Part shown: positions 8,842-18,226 of the stretch, one piece after another
Position numbering within the stretch: the first letter of the stretch is position 1
Layout of the letters: each line of letters begins with the position of its first letter
From: CAZDKK01 sp964603725
Lineage (GTDB): Bacteria > Eisenbacteria > RBG-16-71-46 > CAIMUX01 > WJJG01
Assembly (NCBI GenBank): GCA_964603725.1
Contig: CAZRWW010000009.1
Coordinates: forward strand, 38,886 to 102,885
Length of the DNA: 64,000 nucleotides
Direction of reading: 5' to 3'
Notes under the pieces: generated by a model
Databases searched by the model: none
What the model saw: the letters and a program-made list of their open reading frames with translations, nothing else
What the model was told of the DNA's origin: nothing
Program-made: the position numbers and the translations under genes

Positions 8842-10272
8842 CTAGTGCGCACAGCCTTCGCCCATCTTCTGGCGCAGCACGTCCGACTTGAGCAGGAATG
8901 CTCCGGTCGTGACGATCGCCTGCCCGGGGACGAGGCCGCTCACCACTTCCACATGGCCCTGATCCCGCCGGCCCGCGACGATCGGGCGGCGCACGTAGTA
9001 ATCCTCGGTGCAGTGGACGAAGACGAAGTCGCGCCCCTCATCGCTGAGCAGGGCGGCGGTGGGCACCGCCAGGCCCCGGGTCGTGGGGCCTGCGGTGAGG
9101 CGCACGCGGGCGAACATCCCCGGGCGCAGTTCGCCGGTGGGATTGGGAACCGTGACGCGGGCTCGCACGGTGCGGGTGGTGGCGTCCATCACGCGTCCCA
9201 CGAAGTCGAGACGTCCCGGGAACCGCTCGCCGGGATAGGCCCGCACGGTGATGCTCGCGGGAGCGCCGGCGAGCTGTGCGCCGCGCAGCGCGGCGAGCTG
9301 ATCCTCGTAGAGGTCCACCCACACCCACAGGCTGGATGCGTCGCCGATCTGGATGACCTCGGCGCCGGCCTCCACCCGCTCGCCCCGGGTGGCGTGCAGG
9401 GCGAGGACCTCGCCGGCCAGCGGCGCGCGCAGCCGGAGCACGCCGGTCGTGGCCGAGAGGCCGTCGCGTTCGAGCGCGGCGATCTCCTCGCCGGTGAGCC
9501 CGTAGCGGGCGAGGGCCTGTCGGACGGCCTGGGCCCGGATGCGGGCTTCCTCGTGCCGTTGGACCGCCTCCAGGTGTTCACGCTCGCTCGTGATCTGCGC
9601 GGCGCGCAGCTCGTTCTGGCGCCCGAGCGCGCGCTCGGCCACCCGCTCGGCGGCCCGGGCCTCGAGGAAGTCCGCCTGGGCCTCGCCGAGCTCGGTGCTT
9701 TCCAGCTCGACGAGCAGGTCGCCGGCCGCGACCGACTGGCCGAGATCCACGGCCGCACGCCGGACGATTCCCGGCGCGGATGGCCCGAGGTGTACAACCA
9801 GGCGTTCATCGAACTGGATCTCGCCGCTCAGCTCGATCTCCGCCGTGAGCGGGCCCGGGGCGATCTCGACGACCTCCACCAGACCGCTGGCGATCAGCTC
9901 CGGCGGGACTTGCGCGATGCCGACCTCATAGCGACACTCTTCGCAACGGTACGCGGGCAGGTCGTGCTCGCAGCGTTGCGCGAGCAGGCTCTCCACCGAC
10001 TGGTCCAGATCGCCGCCGCTGGCGTGGTCGTGGCCTTCGTGGGCGTGGTCGGCATGGTCGCTGCCCGCCTGAACGCAGTCCGCGTGGGTCCCACCCGCAT
10101 GGTCGTGGCCCGCGTGGTCTTCCCCCGGCTGGTCGAGGCGCGCCTGGTGTTCAGGGTGCCGCTCGGCGCTCGAACCCTCGGACTGGCAGGCGGTCCCCGC
10201 CAGCATGAGCGCGAGCGCGAACAGGGCGGGCCCCACCGAGCCACAACTACTGACGCTGCGCGTTGTCGTCAT
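8842..10272 (-). CDS. czcB: RND efflux periplasmic adaptor, CzcB-like
   Basis: Membrane-fusion protein linking the RND pump to the outer-membrane channel. A lipoprotein-like N-terminus (MLAGTAC) is followed by a His/Asp-rich stretch (about residues 45-95, repeated HADH/HEGHDH) likely to bind metal, and a Cys segment CEHDLPAYRCEECRYEVG. Then come the barrel-sandwich, alpha-hairpin and beta-barrel domains of the HlyD family. The C-terminus LRQKMGEGCAH is the tail typical of metal-efflux CzcB proteins. Its ATG overlaps the end of czcC by 26 nt in another frame, so translation is probably coupled. Confidence 0.92.
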   Translation of the reverse strand: MTTTRSVSSCGSVGPALFALALMLAGTACQSEGSSAERHPEHQARLDQPGEDHAGHDHAGGTHADCVQAGSDHADHAHEGHDHASGGDLDQSVESLLAQRCEHDLPAYRCEECRYEVGIAQVPPELIASGLVEVVEIAPGPLTAEIELSGEIQFDERLVVHLGPSAPGIVRRAAVDLGQSVAAGDLLVELESTELGEAQADFLEARAAERVAERALGRQNELRAAQITSEREHLEAVQRHEEARIRAQAVRQALARYGLTGEEIAALERDGLSATTGVLRLRAPLAGEVLALHATRGERVEAGAEVIQIGDASSLWVWVDLYEDQLAALRGAQLAGAPASITVRAYPGERFPGRLDFVGRVMDATTRTVRARVTVPNPTGELRPGMFARVRLTAGPTTRGLAVPTAALLSDEGRDFVFVHCTEDYYVRRPIVAGRRDQGHVEVVSGLVPGQAIVTTGAFLLKSDVLRQKMGEGCAH

Positions 10273-11587
10273 CCGCGAATCCTCCCATCAACGTGGATAG
10301 CCTCAGGGCGGCCAGTTGCAGCTCCAGCCTGGCGTCCCACAGCTGCGCCGCGATTTCGGTCGCCTCGCGCTCCGCGGCCAAGGTCTCGAGCACGTCGGCT
10401 TCGCCCACCTGGTACATCTGCTCGAGCGCGGCGGCCGCGGCCGCCGCCTTGGGCAGGATCTCCAGCCGATAGCGGCGCTCGCGCGCCAGGGCGGCCGACG
10501 TCTCCGCGTGCGCCTCGCGCACCTCCGCCTCGAGCTGCCTCTCCGTCAACTCGCGCAGCCAGCGCGCCTCTTCTTGCTGCGCGCGCGCCCGGGCCACGGC
10601 GCCGCCATTCCAGTTCCACAACGGCACGGCCAGGGCCAGCCGCGCGCCGCGGCTCTCGGCGTCCAGCTCCCGCTCGTAGAATCCGCTCGCGGAGACGTCC
10701 GGCCAGCGCGCCCACCGCTCGGCCGCCAGCCGGTGGCCCGCGGAGCGCACCCGCGAAGCAGCCGCCTGCAGCTCGGGCTGCCGCTCGCGGGCCACCGTCA
10801 AGGCCTCGGCGAGCGCCGGGACTTGGGGCGGGTCCGCGAGGTCGGCCTCCAGGCGCACCTCCGGGGGCAGACCGCCGCCCAGCCAGGCAGAGAGCGTCTC
10901 CAGCCCCGCGGCGTGATGGAGCGTCGCGGCATCTTGCTCGATTTCGATGCGCGCCAGCTCGATCTCGAACTGCTGGGCTTCCAGCGGCCGAGCCTCGCCG
11001 TGGCGCACGCGCAGGCGAGCCACTTCGGCCAGATGCGCCACCTGCTGCTGGGACTGCGCCAGCACGCGCAACCGCTCCTGGCCGTGCGCCAGGCTGAGGA
11101 AGAGGCCGCGGAGCTGGGCGAACGCTTCCTGGCGTCGGGCTCGCGCTTCCCAGGCGACCGCAGTGCGCTCGGCCGCGGCCGCCTGTGCGCCGCCGCGGCG
11201 GGCGAGGGGCGAGAGCAGCGGGAGGGTCACCTCGACTTCCCAGACGCGCCGGCTCTCCGCTCCCTCCAGCGCCTGGCCGGATCCCAGGCCCAGACCGACC
11301 TCGGGGTTCGGGTAGGCGCGGGCTTCAGCAGCCTCGCCGTCCGCGGCCGCCACGGTGCTGAGGGCCGCCCTGTACAGGGGGTGCCGGTCGATCGCCGCCG
11401 CGACGTCGCCCCACGTCAGAGTCGCGGGCCCCTGGGTCGTGACGCTGGCGGCCGAGTCGGTCAGCGGACCGTCCACTGAGCCGGCGACCGAGCCGGCGAC
11501 CGAGCAGGTCACCGAGCAGGCGACCGAGCAGGCCGTGAAGACCAGCACACCTCGAAGGCCCGACGCGCGGGCCGGATGCCGATGCAT
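10247..11587 (-). CDS. czcC: Outer-membrane channel of RND efflux system, CzcC/TolC-like
   Basis: Outer-membrane efflux protein with long Glu/Ala/Arg-rich helical hairpins in two halves. I start at ATG 11587 (MHRHPARASG) because GAGGTGG lies just upstream; an in-frame ATG at 11638 lacks this. The exported N-terminus holds a run of CSV/GSV units encoded by 12-nt tandem repeats at about 11475-11535, and several cysteines make the exact lipoprotein site unclear. It is the second gene of the minus-strand metal-efflux unit after the Cys-rich protein at 11700-12152, and it overlaps czcB. Confidence 0.9.
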   Translation of the reverse strand: MHRHPARASGLRGVLVFTACSVACSVTCSVAGSVAGSVDGPLTDSAASVTTQGPATLTWGDVAAAIDRHPLYRAALSTVAAADGEAAEARAYPNPEVGLGLGSGQALEGAESRRVWEVEVTLPLLSPLARRGGAQAAAAERTAVAWEARARRQEAFAQLRGLFLSLAHGQERLRVLAQSQQQVAHLAEVARLRVRHGEARPLEAQQFEIELARIEIEQDAATLHHAAGLETLSAWLGGGLPPEVRLEADLADPPQVPALAEALTVARERQPELQAAASRVRSAGHRLAAERWARWPDVSASGFYERELDAESRGARLALAVPLWNWNGGAVARARAQQEEARWLRELTERQLEAEVREAHAETSAALARERRYRLEILPKAAAAAAALEQMYQVGEADVLETLAAEREATEIAAQLWDARLELQLAALRLSTLMGGFADDDNAQRQ

Positions 11588-11699
11588 GGTTCCACCTCGT
11601 CTCGCGGCTCGAGCGGCCCTCTGGCAGGGGCGCTCCACCGCACGGCTGATGCTTCGTTCTGTGAATTCGGGCGAAGAAGGGCGCTTGGGTCAGCCCCGC

Positions 11700-12152
11700 T
11701 CAGCAGCGGGGAGGGCGCTCGAGGGGCAGGGTAGAGAGCCAGGGGATTTGCTGAGGGGGTGGGAGGATCAGATCACCGATGAGCGTTGGCGGGACGTTGC
11801 CCGCGGGTGTGGGTGCGATGGCCGCGGCATGGCAGGCGCAGGGGCAGCCGCTGCCGCCGCAGCCCTCGCCGTCGCCGTCGCCGGGAGCGCCCGGGTGGCA
11901 ACCAGCCGGGTCGTGGTTCTCGTGCTCCGCCGGCGAGCCCGGGCGGTCGGGCCGCGCGCCCTGGCAGTCGCCGCATCCCGCCGGGGGCAGCTCCACGACG
12001 CCTGGGTGCTCGCCCTCGCACCGAGCCGCCGGCGGCTCGGCGGCGACTTCGCGCGCGCCGCAGGCATTGTTTGCCATGAGCAGCATCAGACCCGTCAGAA
12101 TCGACGGCAGGAAGAACCGCAGGGATGACTGCAGAAAAAGCTGTCGCTTCAT
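11700..12152 (-). CDS. Small exported Cys/His-rich protein heading the metal-efflux operon
   Basis: A 150-residue protein with a hydrophobic N-terminus (about residues 8-30) followed by a region rich in Cys, His, Gly and Pro, including GGSGCPCACHAAA, then a proline-rich tail. I recognise no family. The metal-ligand-rich make-up, export signal and position 112 nt before czcC suggest a periplasmic metal-binding or sensing role, but this is inference. The open frame continues upstream to 12812; I chose ATG 12152 (MKRQLFL) because it alone begins a plausible signal sequence. No clear ribosome-binding site is visible. Confidence 0.6.
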   Translation of the reverse strand: MKRQLFLQSSLRFFLPSILTGLMLLMANNACGAREVAAEPPAARCEGEHPGVVELPPAGCGDCQGARPDRPGSPAEHENHDPAGCHPGAPGDGDGEGCGGSGCPCACHAAAIAPTPAGNVPPTLIGDLILPPPQQIPWLSTLPLERPPRC

Positions 12153-12364
12153 GCTTGCCAGAGTTGACCGCCTTCCGGACTCAGCGCCGAGCACCTGTCG
12201 CTTGGCCGACCACCACGCGGCCATTGCCGCTTCAACACTCCGCCCTGGCGTGATGTTCCACCCGAATCCGCGCCGGGCCGCGCTTCGGCGTCTGCAACAT
12301 CGTGGACTCCGGCGGGGGGAGTGCCGCAGCCGTGGCGCGGGGCCATCCCGCGGATGCGCCGAAT

Positions 12365-14998
12365 CTACCTCAGCGCCTGGACCTTGCGCACGGCCACGCC
12401 CTCGGGCGCGCTCACGCGGACGAGATAGAACCCGGTCTCGGAGACGTCTCGCGCGAGGTCGGCACGCAACCTGTGCGACCCCCCGGCGAACTCGCCCTCG
12501 GCAAGCACCGCGACACGCCGCCCGCTCACGTCGAACAGCTCGGCGCGCACGCTCCCACCATCGGACAGATCGAAGCCCACCTCGAGCCAATCGCCGGCCG
12601 GATTGGGCTCCAGGGTGAGCTGCAGGCGGCTCGCTCCGGCCGAGTCCGGCGCGCCGCGCGCGCCGTCGGCCTGCACGTTGGCCGGATCGAGGGGCAGGTA
12701 GTCCCAGATCCCGCGGCCGTAAGTGCCGAAGCGCGCCGCGCCGATCTCGGGCACCCATTCGACGCACCAGTAGGTGGTCAGCGGCGCCTCCGTGCCCAGC
12801 AGGCTCACCCACCGGTCCGTGGTTTCGTCATACCCGTAGGGCCCCGCCTCGCAGGCCGCATAGGGCGTCTCCTCGATCAGACCGCCCAGCGCAAGGCCGA
12901 GCACCAGCGTTTGCGGCAGGCCGGCGCCCAGGCCGGTCCAGTGGACGCCCCCATCCTGCGTGCGCCAGACGGCGTGGCCGCTGTAGCCGCTGCCGCCCAC
13001 GTAGGCGACATCGCGGTTCGTGGGCGAGGCCACGATGGCGGTGCCGTAGAAGTAGTGCGCGCCTGGACCGTGCGCGGCCTGCATCCAGTGGGCGCCGGCG
13101 TCGTGCGAGTACCAGAGCAAGCCCTGATTCGTCGTGGCGTACCAGTATCGGTGGTCGGCGGGCGAGATCGCCAGGCCGGTGAGGAAGCCCCCCGTGGCGC
13201 CGAAGTCCTGGGGCAGCTCGGTCATCAGGTAGGAGTACCCGGCGCCTTGGCGCTCGTACCTCCACAAGTGATCGCCGCAGAAGAAGAACACGTCGGTGTC
13301 GAGCGGATCGGCGGTGATGGCCGGCATCCAGCTATGCTGGCAGTTGGGGAAGTCGATCTGCATCAGCACGTACGGAGGGTTCTCGTTCTTCTGCAGCAAG
13401 ACGAAGCCGGGGTAGACCGAGTAGAGCCAGCTGTGATTGCGCGTGGCCGAGGTCAGGTGGCCGTAGTCGCCGCTGATGAGCTGCTCGAAGGGCAGGTAGG
13501 CCTGCCGCCCGCCCGGTCGCGACTGCTGGTAGCCCTGATCCTGGGATCCGCCGACGATCAGATAGGGGTCGGTGGCGCTGGTGAACGTGCTGTAATACTG
13601 ACTGATCGCCAGTCCCCACAGCGACAGGTTCTGGACCGTCGAGCCGCCGTCGTAGGAGACGTAGGTGCCGCCGTCGGTGTTGAAGTAGATCGCCTCCTGT
13701 CCGTTCACCATGTGAATGTCCATCCCGGGCAGGTCGGCGTGTAGCTTGTTGGCCGGATCGCCGTAGTATTCCCACCAATCGTTGAGCTTGGTGAAGGACA
13801 GCCCGCCGTTGGTCGAGCGGAAGCACTCGACGCCCGCAAAGAAGACCAGGTTCGGGTCGCTGATCGAGGCCACCAGCGTTTCCCAGAAGTCGGGGATGTC
13901 GTAGCACCAGGCCCATTGGAGCCCGCCGTCGCCGGAGCGGTAGAGCTTCCAGGCGCTGCCCTCCTTGAGCGCGGCGTAGAAGGAGGGCGCGCCCGCCTCC
14001 GAGCCGGCCAGCAGCACGCCCCCGACGCCGGCCCCGCTGGGCGCGCTGCCGAGGGTCTGGAAGCTCAGGGCCCCGTCGTGCGAAACGAGCAGGGTATTGC
14101 CGTCCATCGCAAATAGCGGTCCCCCGGCCACGCGGTCGATCCACAGATCGCACGGCGGCGAGCCGCCCAGATTGCAGCGGTACTCGAAGTCGGCCCCGCC
14201 GTTGGTCGAGCGCATGATGAGGTACCCGGTCTGATAGCCCCCCGAGATCGTCTTGCGCCCATTGACCAGCAGGTAGACTGTGCGCGGCTGCGCGGCGTCG
14301 TGCACGATGCGCTTGACCGTCCACATGAGCTCGGGCAGACCCGCGGGCACGAACCAGGTCTGGCCCCCGTCCGCTGTCGCGTGAACCGTTGTCGCCGTGA
14401 GCGTGATGACCATCTCGGGCTCGCCGGGGCCCGCGCCGGGCGGGACGACCAGGAGCTGGTGGGATCCGCGGCCGAGGCCATCCGAGAGCGCCGTCCAGCC
14501 TTCACCGGCGAGCGTGCCGCGCCACACGCCGCCCAGGTCGGAGCCCACGTACAAGTGCGTCCCATCGCTGCTCGGATGGGCGGCATGCGTGCGCCCGGCC
14601 AGATCGACGCTGCCCAGCTCTTGCCAGCGGTCGGTGCGCTCATCGCGTTCGAGGCGGGTGTAGCGCTCCAGCGCCAGCGCCTCGCGGTTGGCCGCCTCGA
14701 TCGCGCGCCAGTCGATGCCCGGCTCCGCCCGATGCAGGCTCTCGTACCAGGCCTCGCGCTCGCGCCGGTGCTCCTTGCGCGCCGACTTCCACAGCGCGAT
14801 CTCGGTCGGCGCCGGCGGCGTCGCGCCGCGCGCGGCGTCGCGCCGAGGATCGCTGAGGCTCACGGGCCTGCCCGTGGCGATGCGCCCGGCGTCGGCCGGC
14901 CGCTCGCCGAGCCCCAGCATCGCGACGCCGCCCGCCGCGATCAGCGCCGCGGCGGCCACCCATCCTCCCCAGGTCGCGAAACGGCGTTTGCAGCGCAT
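12365..14998 (-). CDS. Secreted BNR/VPS10-type beta-propeller protein with FlgD-like sorting domain
   Basis: An exported protein of 877 residues. A transmembrane or signal segment (about residues 10-32) is followed by a charged helical linker and then many Asp-box-like BNR repeats (STNGG, SHDGA, SGDGG, TQDGG motifs), as in sortilin/VPS10 or photosynthesis-stability-factor propellers. The last ~90 residues (LEPNPAGDWLEVGFDL, LFDVSGRRVAVL, GFYLVRV) form the FlgD-like Ig domain used as a sorting tail in FCB bacteria. ATG 14998 is chosen because GGGAGGA precedes it at good spacing; the frame extends upstream to 15163 without support. The cargo function is unknown. Confidence 0.87.
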   Translation of the reverse strand: MRCKRRFATWGGWVAAAALIAAGGVAMLGLGERPADAGRIATGRPVSLSDPRRDAARGATPPAPTEIALWKSARKEHRREREAWYESLHRAEPGIDWRAIEAANREALALERYTRLERDERTDRWQELGSVDLAGRTHAAHPSSDGTHLYVGSDLGGVWRGTLAGEGWTALSDGLGRGSHQLLVVPPGAGPGEPEMVITLTATTVHATADGGQTWFVPAGLPELMWTVKRIVHDAAQPRTVYLLVNGRKTISGGYQTGYLIMRSTNGGADFEYRCNLGGSPPCDLWIDRVAGGPLFAMDGNTLLVSHDGALSFQTLGSAPSGAGVGGVLLAGSEAGAPSFYAALKEGSAWKLYRSGDGGLQWAWCYDIPDFWETLVASISDPNLVFFAGVECFRSTNGGLSFTKLNDWWEYYGDPANKLHADLPGMDIHMVNGQEAIYFNTDGGTYVSYDGGSTVQNLSLWGLAISQYYSTFTSATDPYLIVGGSQDQGYQQSRPGGRQAYLPFEQLISGDYGHLTSATRNHSWLYSVYPGFVLLQKNENPPYVLMQIDFPNCQHSWMPAITADPLDTDVFFFCGDHLWRYERQGAGYSYLMTELPQDFGATGGFLTGLAISPADHRYWYATTNQGLLWYSHDAGAHWMQAAHGPGAHYFYGTAIVASPTNRDVAYVGGSGYSGHAVWRTQDGGVHWTGLGAGLPQTLVLGLALGGLIEETPYAACEAGPYGYDETTDRWVSLLGTEAPLTTYWCVEWVPEIGAARFGTYGRGIWDYLPLDPANVQADGARGAPDSAGASRLQLTLEPNPAGDWLEVGFDLSDGGSVRAELFDVSGRRVAVLAEGEFAGGSHRLRADLARDVSETGFYLVRVSAPEGVAVRKVQALR

Positions 14999-15122
14999 GC
15001 ACTTCCTCCCGGGTGCGACCGGCGGCGCCGGCCAGAATCCTCCCGAATTCCTCATTCTATCATGGAATCCGCGGCGGGATCGCCGGATCGCACCGGGCCG
15101 GACGCGGCGCGCGGCGGCAACT

Positions 15123-15150
15123 GAAAGCCCGCAAGCGCGGGCTTGCGGGC
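15123..15150 (-). terminator. Rho-independent-type terminator after the initiator tRNA
   Basis: A perfect 10-bp stem (15127-15136 with 15141-15150) with a 4-nt loop is followed on the minus strand by TTTCAGTT. It lies 14 nt past the tRNA 3' end. Confidence 0.7.
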
Positions 15151-15164
15151 CTCCGGGATGCACT

Positions 15165-15241
<77 letters not shown>

Positions 15242-15262
15242 CCATGTGAGGGCGAAAAACGA

Positions 15263-15291
15263 ACCATACGCCCCGGTGCCGGCTCTGTCAA
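15263..15291 (-). promoter_or_regulatory. Sigma70-type promoter for initiator tRNA
   Basis: On the minus strand TTGACA (15291-15286) and TATGGT (15268-15263) are separated by 17 nt, about 25 nt from the tRNA 5' end. Close to consensus, with correct spacing and position. Confidence 0.8.
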
Positions 15292-15314
15292 CTGGCTATC
15301 CTGCCGCTCCGGGC

Positions 15315-15836
15315 TCAATATCCCCCGGCCGGGGCCGAGCTCGGGGTGCCGACCCAGTGCCTGGCTCGATCGATGAGCTGACGGTCCAGGTCGTCCTCGG
15401 GCAGCACGTAGATGCGCTCGTTCGCTCGCACGAAGCCGAACTCCTCGCGCGCTACCCGCTCCAGCGCCGTCGGATCGCCCCCCTGGACCGCCAGAATGAC
15501 ACGCTCGAGCGAGTCACAGGCCGCCTCGAGCCGCGCCACCTGCGTGTCGGTCCCCCGGGCCTGGTGCCGCAGCTTCAGGAGTTGAAACGTGCCGCCGGAG
15601 CTGAAGAAGATGGCGTAGAGCCCCCAGATCCCCACGCCCAGGACCGCCATGCGCCACCATTGCTCGCGGCTCGACTGCCAGAGCTTGCGCAGGAACCGCC
15701 CCTCCTGACGACGCGCGGCGGTCTCCTCCGTCGTCGGCGGGTGGTCATCCCAGGGGGCCGCGGGCCGGTGGCGATGCCCCCCCGACCGCAGCGCGCGGTT
15801 CCACGCCTCCGGCCAATCTCCGAAACCCATCCCCAT
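15315..15836 (-). CDS. ftsB: FtsB/DivIC-type septum formation initiator
   Basis: Bitopic cell-division protein of about 173 residues. A charged cytoplasmic N-terminus (about 1-60) is followed by one membrane segment (MAVLGVGIWGLYAIFFSS) and a coiled coil (LLKLRHQARGTDTQVARLEA). The conserved end is VAREEFGFVRANERIYVL, typical of FtsB/DivIC. It is 64 nt downstream of enolase in the widespread eno-ftsB arrangement. GTG 15839, ATG 15836 and ATG 15830 are all possible starts. The N-terminal extension is longer than in E. coli FtsB. Confidence 0.86.
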   Translation of the reverse strand: MGMGFGDWPEAWNRALRSGGHRHRPAAPWDDHPPTTEETAARRQEGRFLRKLWQSSREQWWRMAVLGVGIWGLYAIFFSSGGTFQLLKLRHQARGTDTQVARLEAACDSLERVILAVQGGDPTALERVAREEFGFVRANERIYVLPEDDLDRQLIDRARHWVGTPSSAPAGGY

Positions 15837-15900
15837 CACCTTCTGGGCGCGGCCTGCCCGCCGCTCGCGGCCACCGGGTCGCCCCGAACGCCCCCGTCGC

Positions 15901-17190
15901 TCACCGCCGCCAGCGGGCGAAAGCGGCGTGGCCGGGGTAGCGGGCCTCTTCCTCGAGCTCTTCCTCGATGCGCAGGAGACGGTTGTACTTGGCGATGCGC
16001 TCCGAACGCGACAGCGACCCGGTCTTGATGAAGCCCGTGTTCATCGCCACCGCCAGGTCGGCGATCGACGTATCCTCGGTCTCTCCGGAGCGGTGCGAGA
16101 CGACGTTGGTGTAGCCGTGCCGCGTCGCCAGGGCCATGGTCTCGAGCGTCTCGGTCACGGAGCCGATCTGATTGAGCTTGATCAGGATCGAATTGCAGAT
16201 GCCCTCGGCGACGCCGCGGCTGAGCCGCGTGGTGTTGGTGACGAACAGGTCGTCGCCCACGAGCATCACGCGGTGCCCGAGGCGCTCGGTGAGCATCTTC
16301 CAACCCTCCCAGTCGTCCTCGGCCAGGCCGTCCTCGACCGACACGATCGGGTACTTCTCGATCAGACGCTCATAGAAGCGGATCATGTCTTCCGCGGTGA
16401 ACTCGGTTTGTTCTTCGGCCTTCATGACGTAATTGCCGCCCGCGTACAGCTCGCTCGCGGCGACATCCAGCGCGAGGGCGACCTGCTGGCCGGGTTCGTA
16501 GCCGGCCTTTTCGATCGCCTCGATGATCACGTCCAGGGCATGGCTGTTGGACCGCAGGCTGGGGGCGAAGCCTCCCTCGTCGCCCACGGCGGTCACGAAG
16601 CCGTATCCCTTCAACACCTTCTTGAGACTGTGAAAGACCTCGGCGCCCATGCGCAGCGCCTCCGTGAAGGTCTTGGCCCCCACCGGAACGAGCATGAACT
16701 CCTGGATGTCGACGTTGTTGTCGGCGTGCGATCCGCCGTTGAGCACGTTCATGAGCGGCACGGGCAACGTCCGCGCGCTCACGCCGCCCAGGTAGCGGTA
16801 GAGCGGCAGGCCCAGCATGTCGGCCGCCGCGTGCGCCGTGGCGAGCGAGACCCCGAGGATCGCGTTGGCGCCGAGGCTCGATTTGTTCGGCGTCCCATCG
16901 AGCTCGCACATGGCCTGATCGATCAGCGCCTGCTGCGTGGCGTCCTCGCCGAGGATCTCGGGAGCGATCTTCTCGTGGACGTTCTCGATGGCCTTGAGCA
17001 CGCCCTTGCCCAGGTACCGATCGGGGTCGCCGTCGCGCAACTCGAGCGCCTCGTGCTCCCCGGTCGATGCCCCCGATGGCACGATCGCCCGGCCGCTCGC
17101 TCCGCCGGCCACGTGCACTTCGACCTCCAGCGTCGGGTTGCCGCGCGAATCCAACACCTCCCGGGCCAGCACTTGCTCGATCGTGGTCAT
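15901..17190 (-). CDS. eno: Enolase (phosphopyruvate hydratase)
   Basis: Glycolytic enzyme converting 2-phosphoglycerate to phosphoenolpyruvate in the cytosol; 429 residues, the usual length. It starts MTTIEQVLAREVLDSRGNPT. It contains GDEGGFAP, the metal-binding acids (ALDVAAS, SVEDGLAEDDW, VGDDLFVTN) and the signature ILIKLNQIGSVTET followed by SHRSGETEDT. ATG 17190 has GGGGAGGA upstream; the open frame beyond it is not conserved. It is upstream of ftsB on the same strand. Confidence 0.98.
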   Translation of the reverse strand: MTTIEQVLAREVLDSRGNPTLEVEVHVAGGASGRAIVPSGASTGEHEALELRDGDPDRYLGKGVLKAIENVHEKIAPEILGEDATQQALIDQAMCELDGTPNKSSLGANAILGVSLATAHAAADMLGLPLYRYLGGVSARTLPVPLMNVLNGGSHADNNVDIQEFMLVPVGAKTFTEALRMGAEVFHSLKKVLKGYGFVTAVGDEGGFAPSLRSNSHALDVIIEAIEKAGYEPGQQVALALDVAASELYAGGNYVMKAEEQTEFTAEDMIRFYERLIEKYPIVSVEDGLAEDDWEGWKMLTERLGHRVMLVGDDLFVTNTTRLSRGVAEGICNSILIKLNQIGSVTETLETMALATRHGYTNVVSHRSGETEDTSIADLAVAMNTGFIKTGSLSRSERIAKYNRLLRIEEELEEEARYPGHAAFARWRR

Positions 17191-17313
17191 GGTTCCTCCC
17201 CGCGCCCCCGGCGCCCCCTTTGCGAATCTCCAAAAGCTGCAGTGTAGCCGACGCGCGGGCGAGTTCAACCATCAACCCAAGCCCCCCGCCCGGACACAGG
17301 TCGACCAGAGGCC

Positions 17314-17342
17314 TTGACCCGGTCGGCCGGCATGTCTACGCT
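17314..17342 (+). promoter_or_regulatory. Possible sigma70-type promoter of the ECF sigma operon
   Basis: TTGACC (17314-17319) and TACGCT (17337-17342) are spaced by 17 nt, about 90 nt upstream of the chosen start. The -10 box is weak. Confidence 0.4.
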
Positions 17343-17433
17343 TCACGGGCGGTTGTTCCTAATTCTATGCGGCACCAATGCTTGGAGCCCGGCCGCCCGT
17401 GACGCGCCAGCGTGGCGTTCTGGATCGCGCAGG

Positions 17434-18084
17434 ATGGAGTCCACGGGGGCGGGTGACGGGGCCGTCAGGCGGAACCGAGGCTGGCCGTTGGTGAAGGCAG
17501 GCCCAGACGATCATGCCCTGGTGCGAATGTCCCTGGCCGGCGACGAGCGGGCGTTCGCGGAGCTGGTGACGCGCTACTCGGGAGCGCTCTATCGGCTTTC
17601 GTGGCGAATGCTGCGCAATGACGAGGAGGCGCGGGACGCGGTCCAGGAGGTCTTCCTGCGGGTTCACCGCGCGCTGGGCAGCTTCGATCAGCGCCGCAAG
17701 TTCTCCACCTGGGTCCTGCGGATCACGACCAACCACTGCATCGATCGCATCCGGCGCCGGCGGCTGAAAACCCTCTCGATCGACCTGGACGACTCGGAGG
17801 AGGATCGGGCCCCGATCATCCTCGTGGACGGGGGCCCGACGCCGGAGGTTGTCCATGGACGGGCCTCCCTGCAGGAGCTGCTGGACGGCCTGGTGGCCAA
17901 GCTGCCGCCCATCTACCGCGCTGTCGTGGAACTTCGTTACAAGCAAGAACTTGCATATGAGGAGATCGCCGAGGTGCTGGATATCCCCCTGGGGACGGTG
18001 AAGGCTCGCCTGCACCGAGCGCACCGGCATCTGAAGGCCGGATTGGAAGCTACGGGGATCGACCCCGGGGACATGGTCCCCTGA
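17434..18084 (+). CDS. ECF-family RNA polymerase sigma factor, RpoE-like
   Basis: Directs transcription of a regulon released by its anti-sigma factor. Region 2 reads LVTRYSGALYRLSWRMLRN and ARDAVQEVFLRVHRAL, with FSTWVLRITTNHCIDRIRRRR; region 4 is YEEIAEVLDIPLGTVKARLHRAHRHL. About 216 residues from ATG 17434. The frame is open upstream to 17314, but those residues are not sigma-like; a later GTG is also possible. The zinc-finger anti-sigma factor follows 142 nt downstream, which is the usual pairing. Confidence 0.93.
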   Translation: MESTGAGDGAVRRNRGWPLVKAGPDDHALVRMSLAGDERAFAELVTRYSGALYRLSWRMLRNDEEARDAVQEVFLRVHRALGSFDQRRKFSTWVLRITTNHCIDRIRRRRLKTLSIDLDDSEEDRAPIILVDGGPTPEVVHGRASLQELLDGLVAKLPPIYRAVVELRYKQELAYEEIAEVLDIPLGTVKARLHRAHRHLKAGLEATGIDPGDMVP

Positions 18085-18226
18085 AACCGGATCTGGGCGG
18101 GTTGCGTCAGTGGGAGAGAAACACCACAGTATAGGAGTCTCTCTCTCCGGGGGGAAGATCCCCGATGTGAGGCGCCGGGTCAGCTAGGGGACGGGTGGTG
18201 CCAGGAGCGGAATGGAAGGGGACGCG

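Noticed and set aside
5461..11097. Long plus-strand open frames of over 800 and 1000 codons
   Set aside because: They are antisense to the RND operon and have Arg/Gly/Ala-rich composition without motifs.
12153..12812. Upstream extension of the Cys-rich protein
   Set aside because: The open frame runs to 12812 but overlaps the propeller gene and lacks a signal sequence or conserved motif; ATG 12152 gives a sensible signal peptide.
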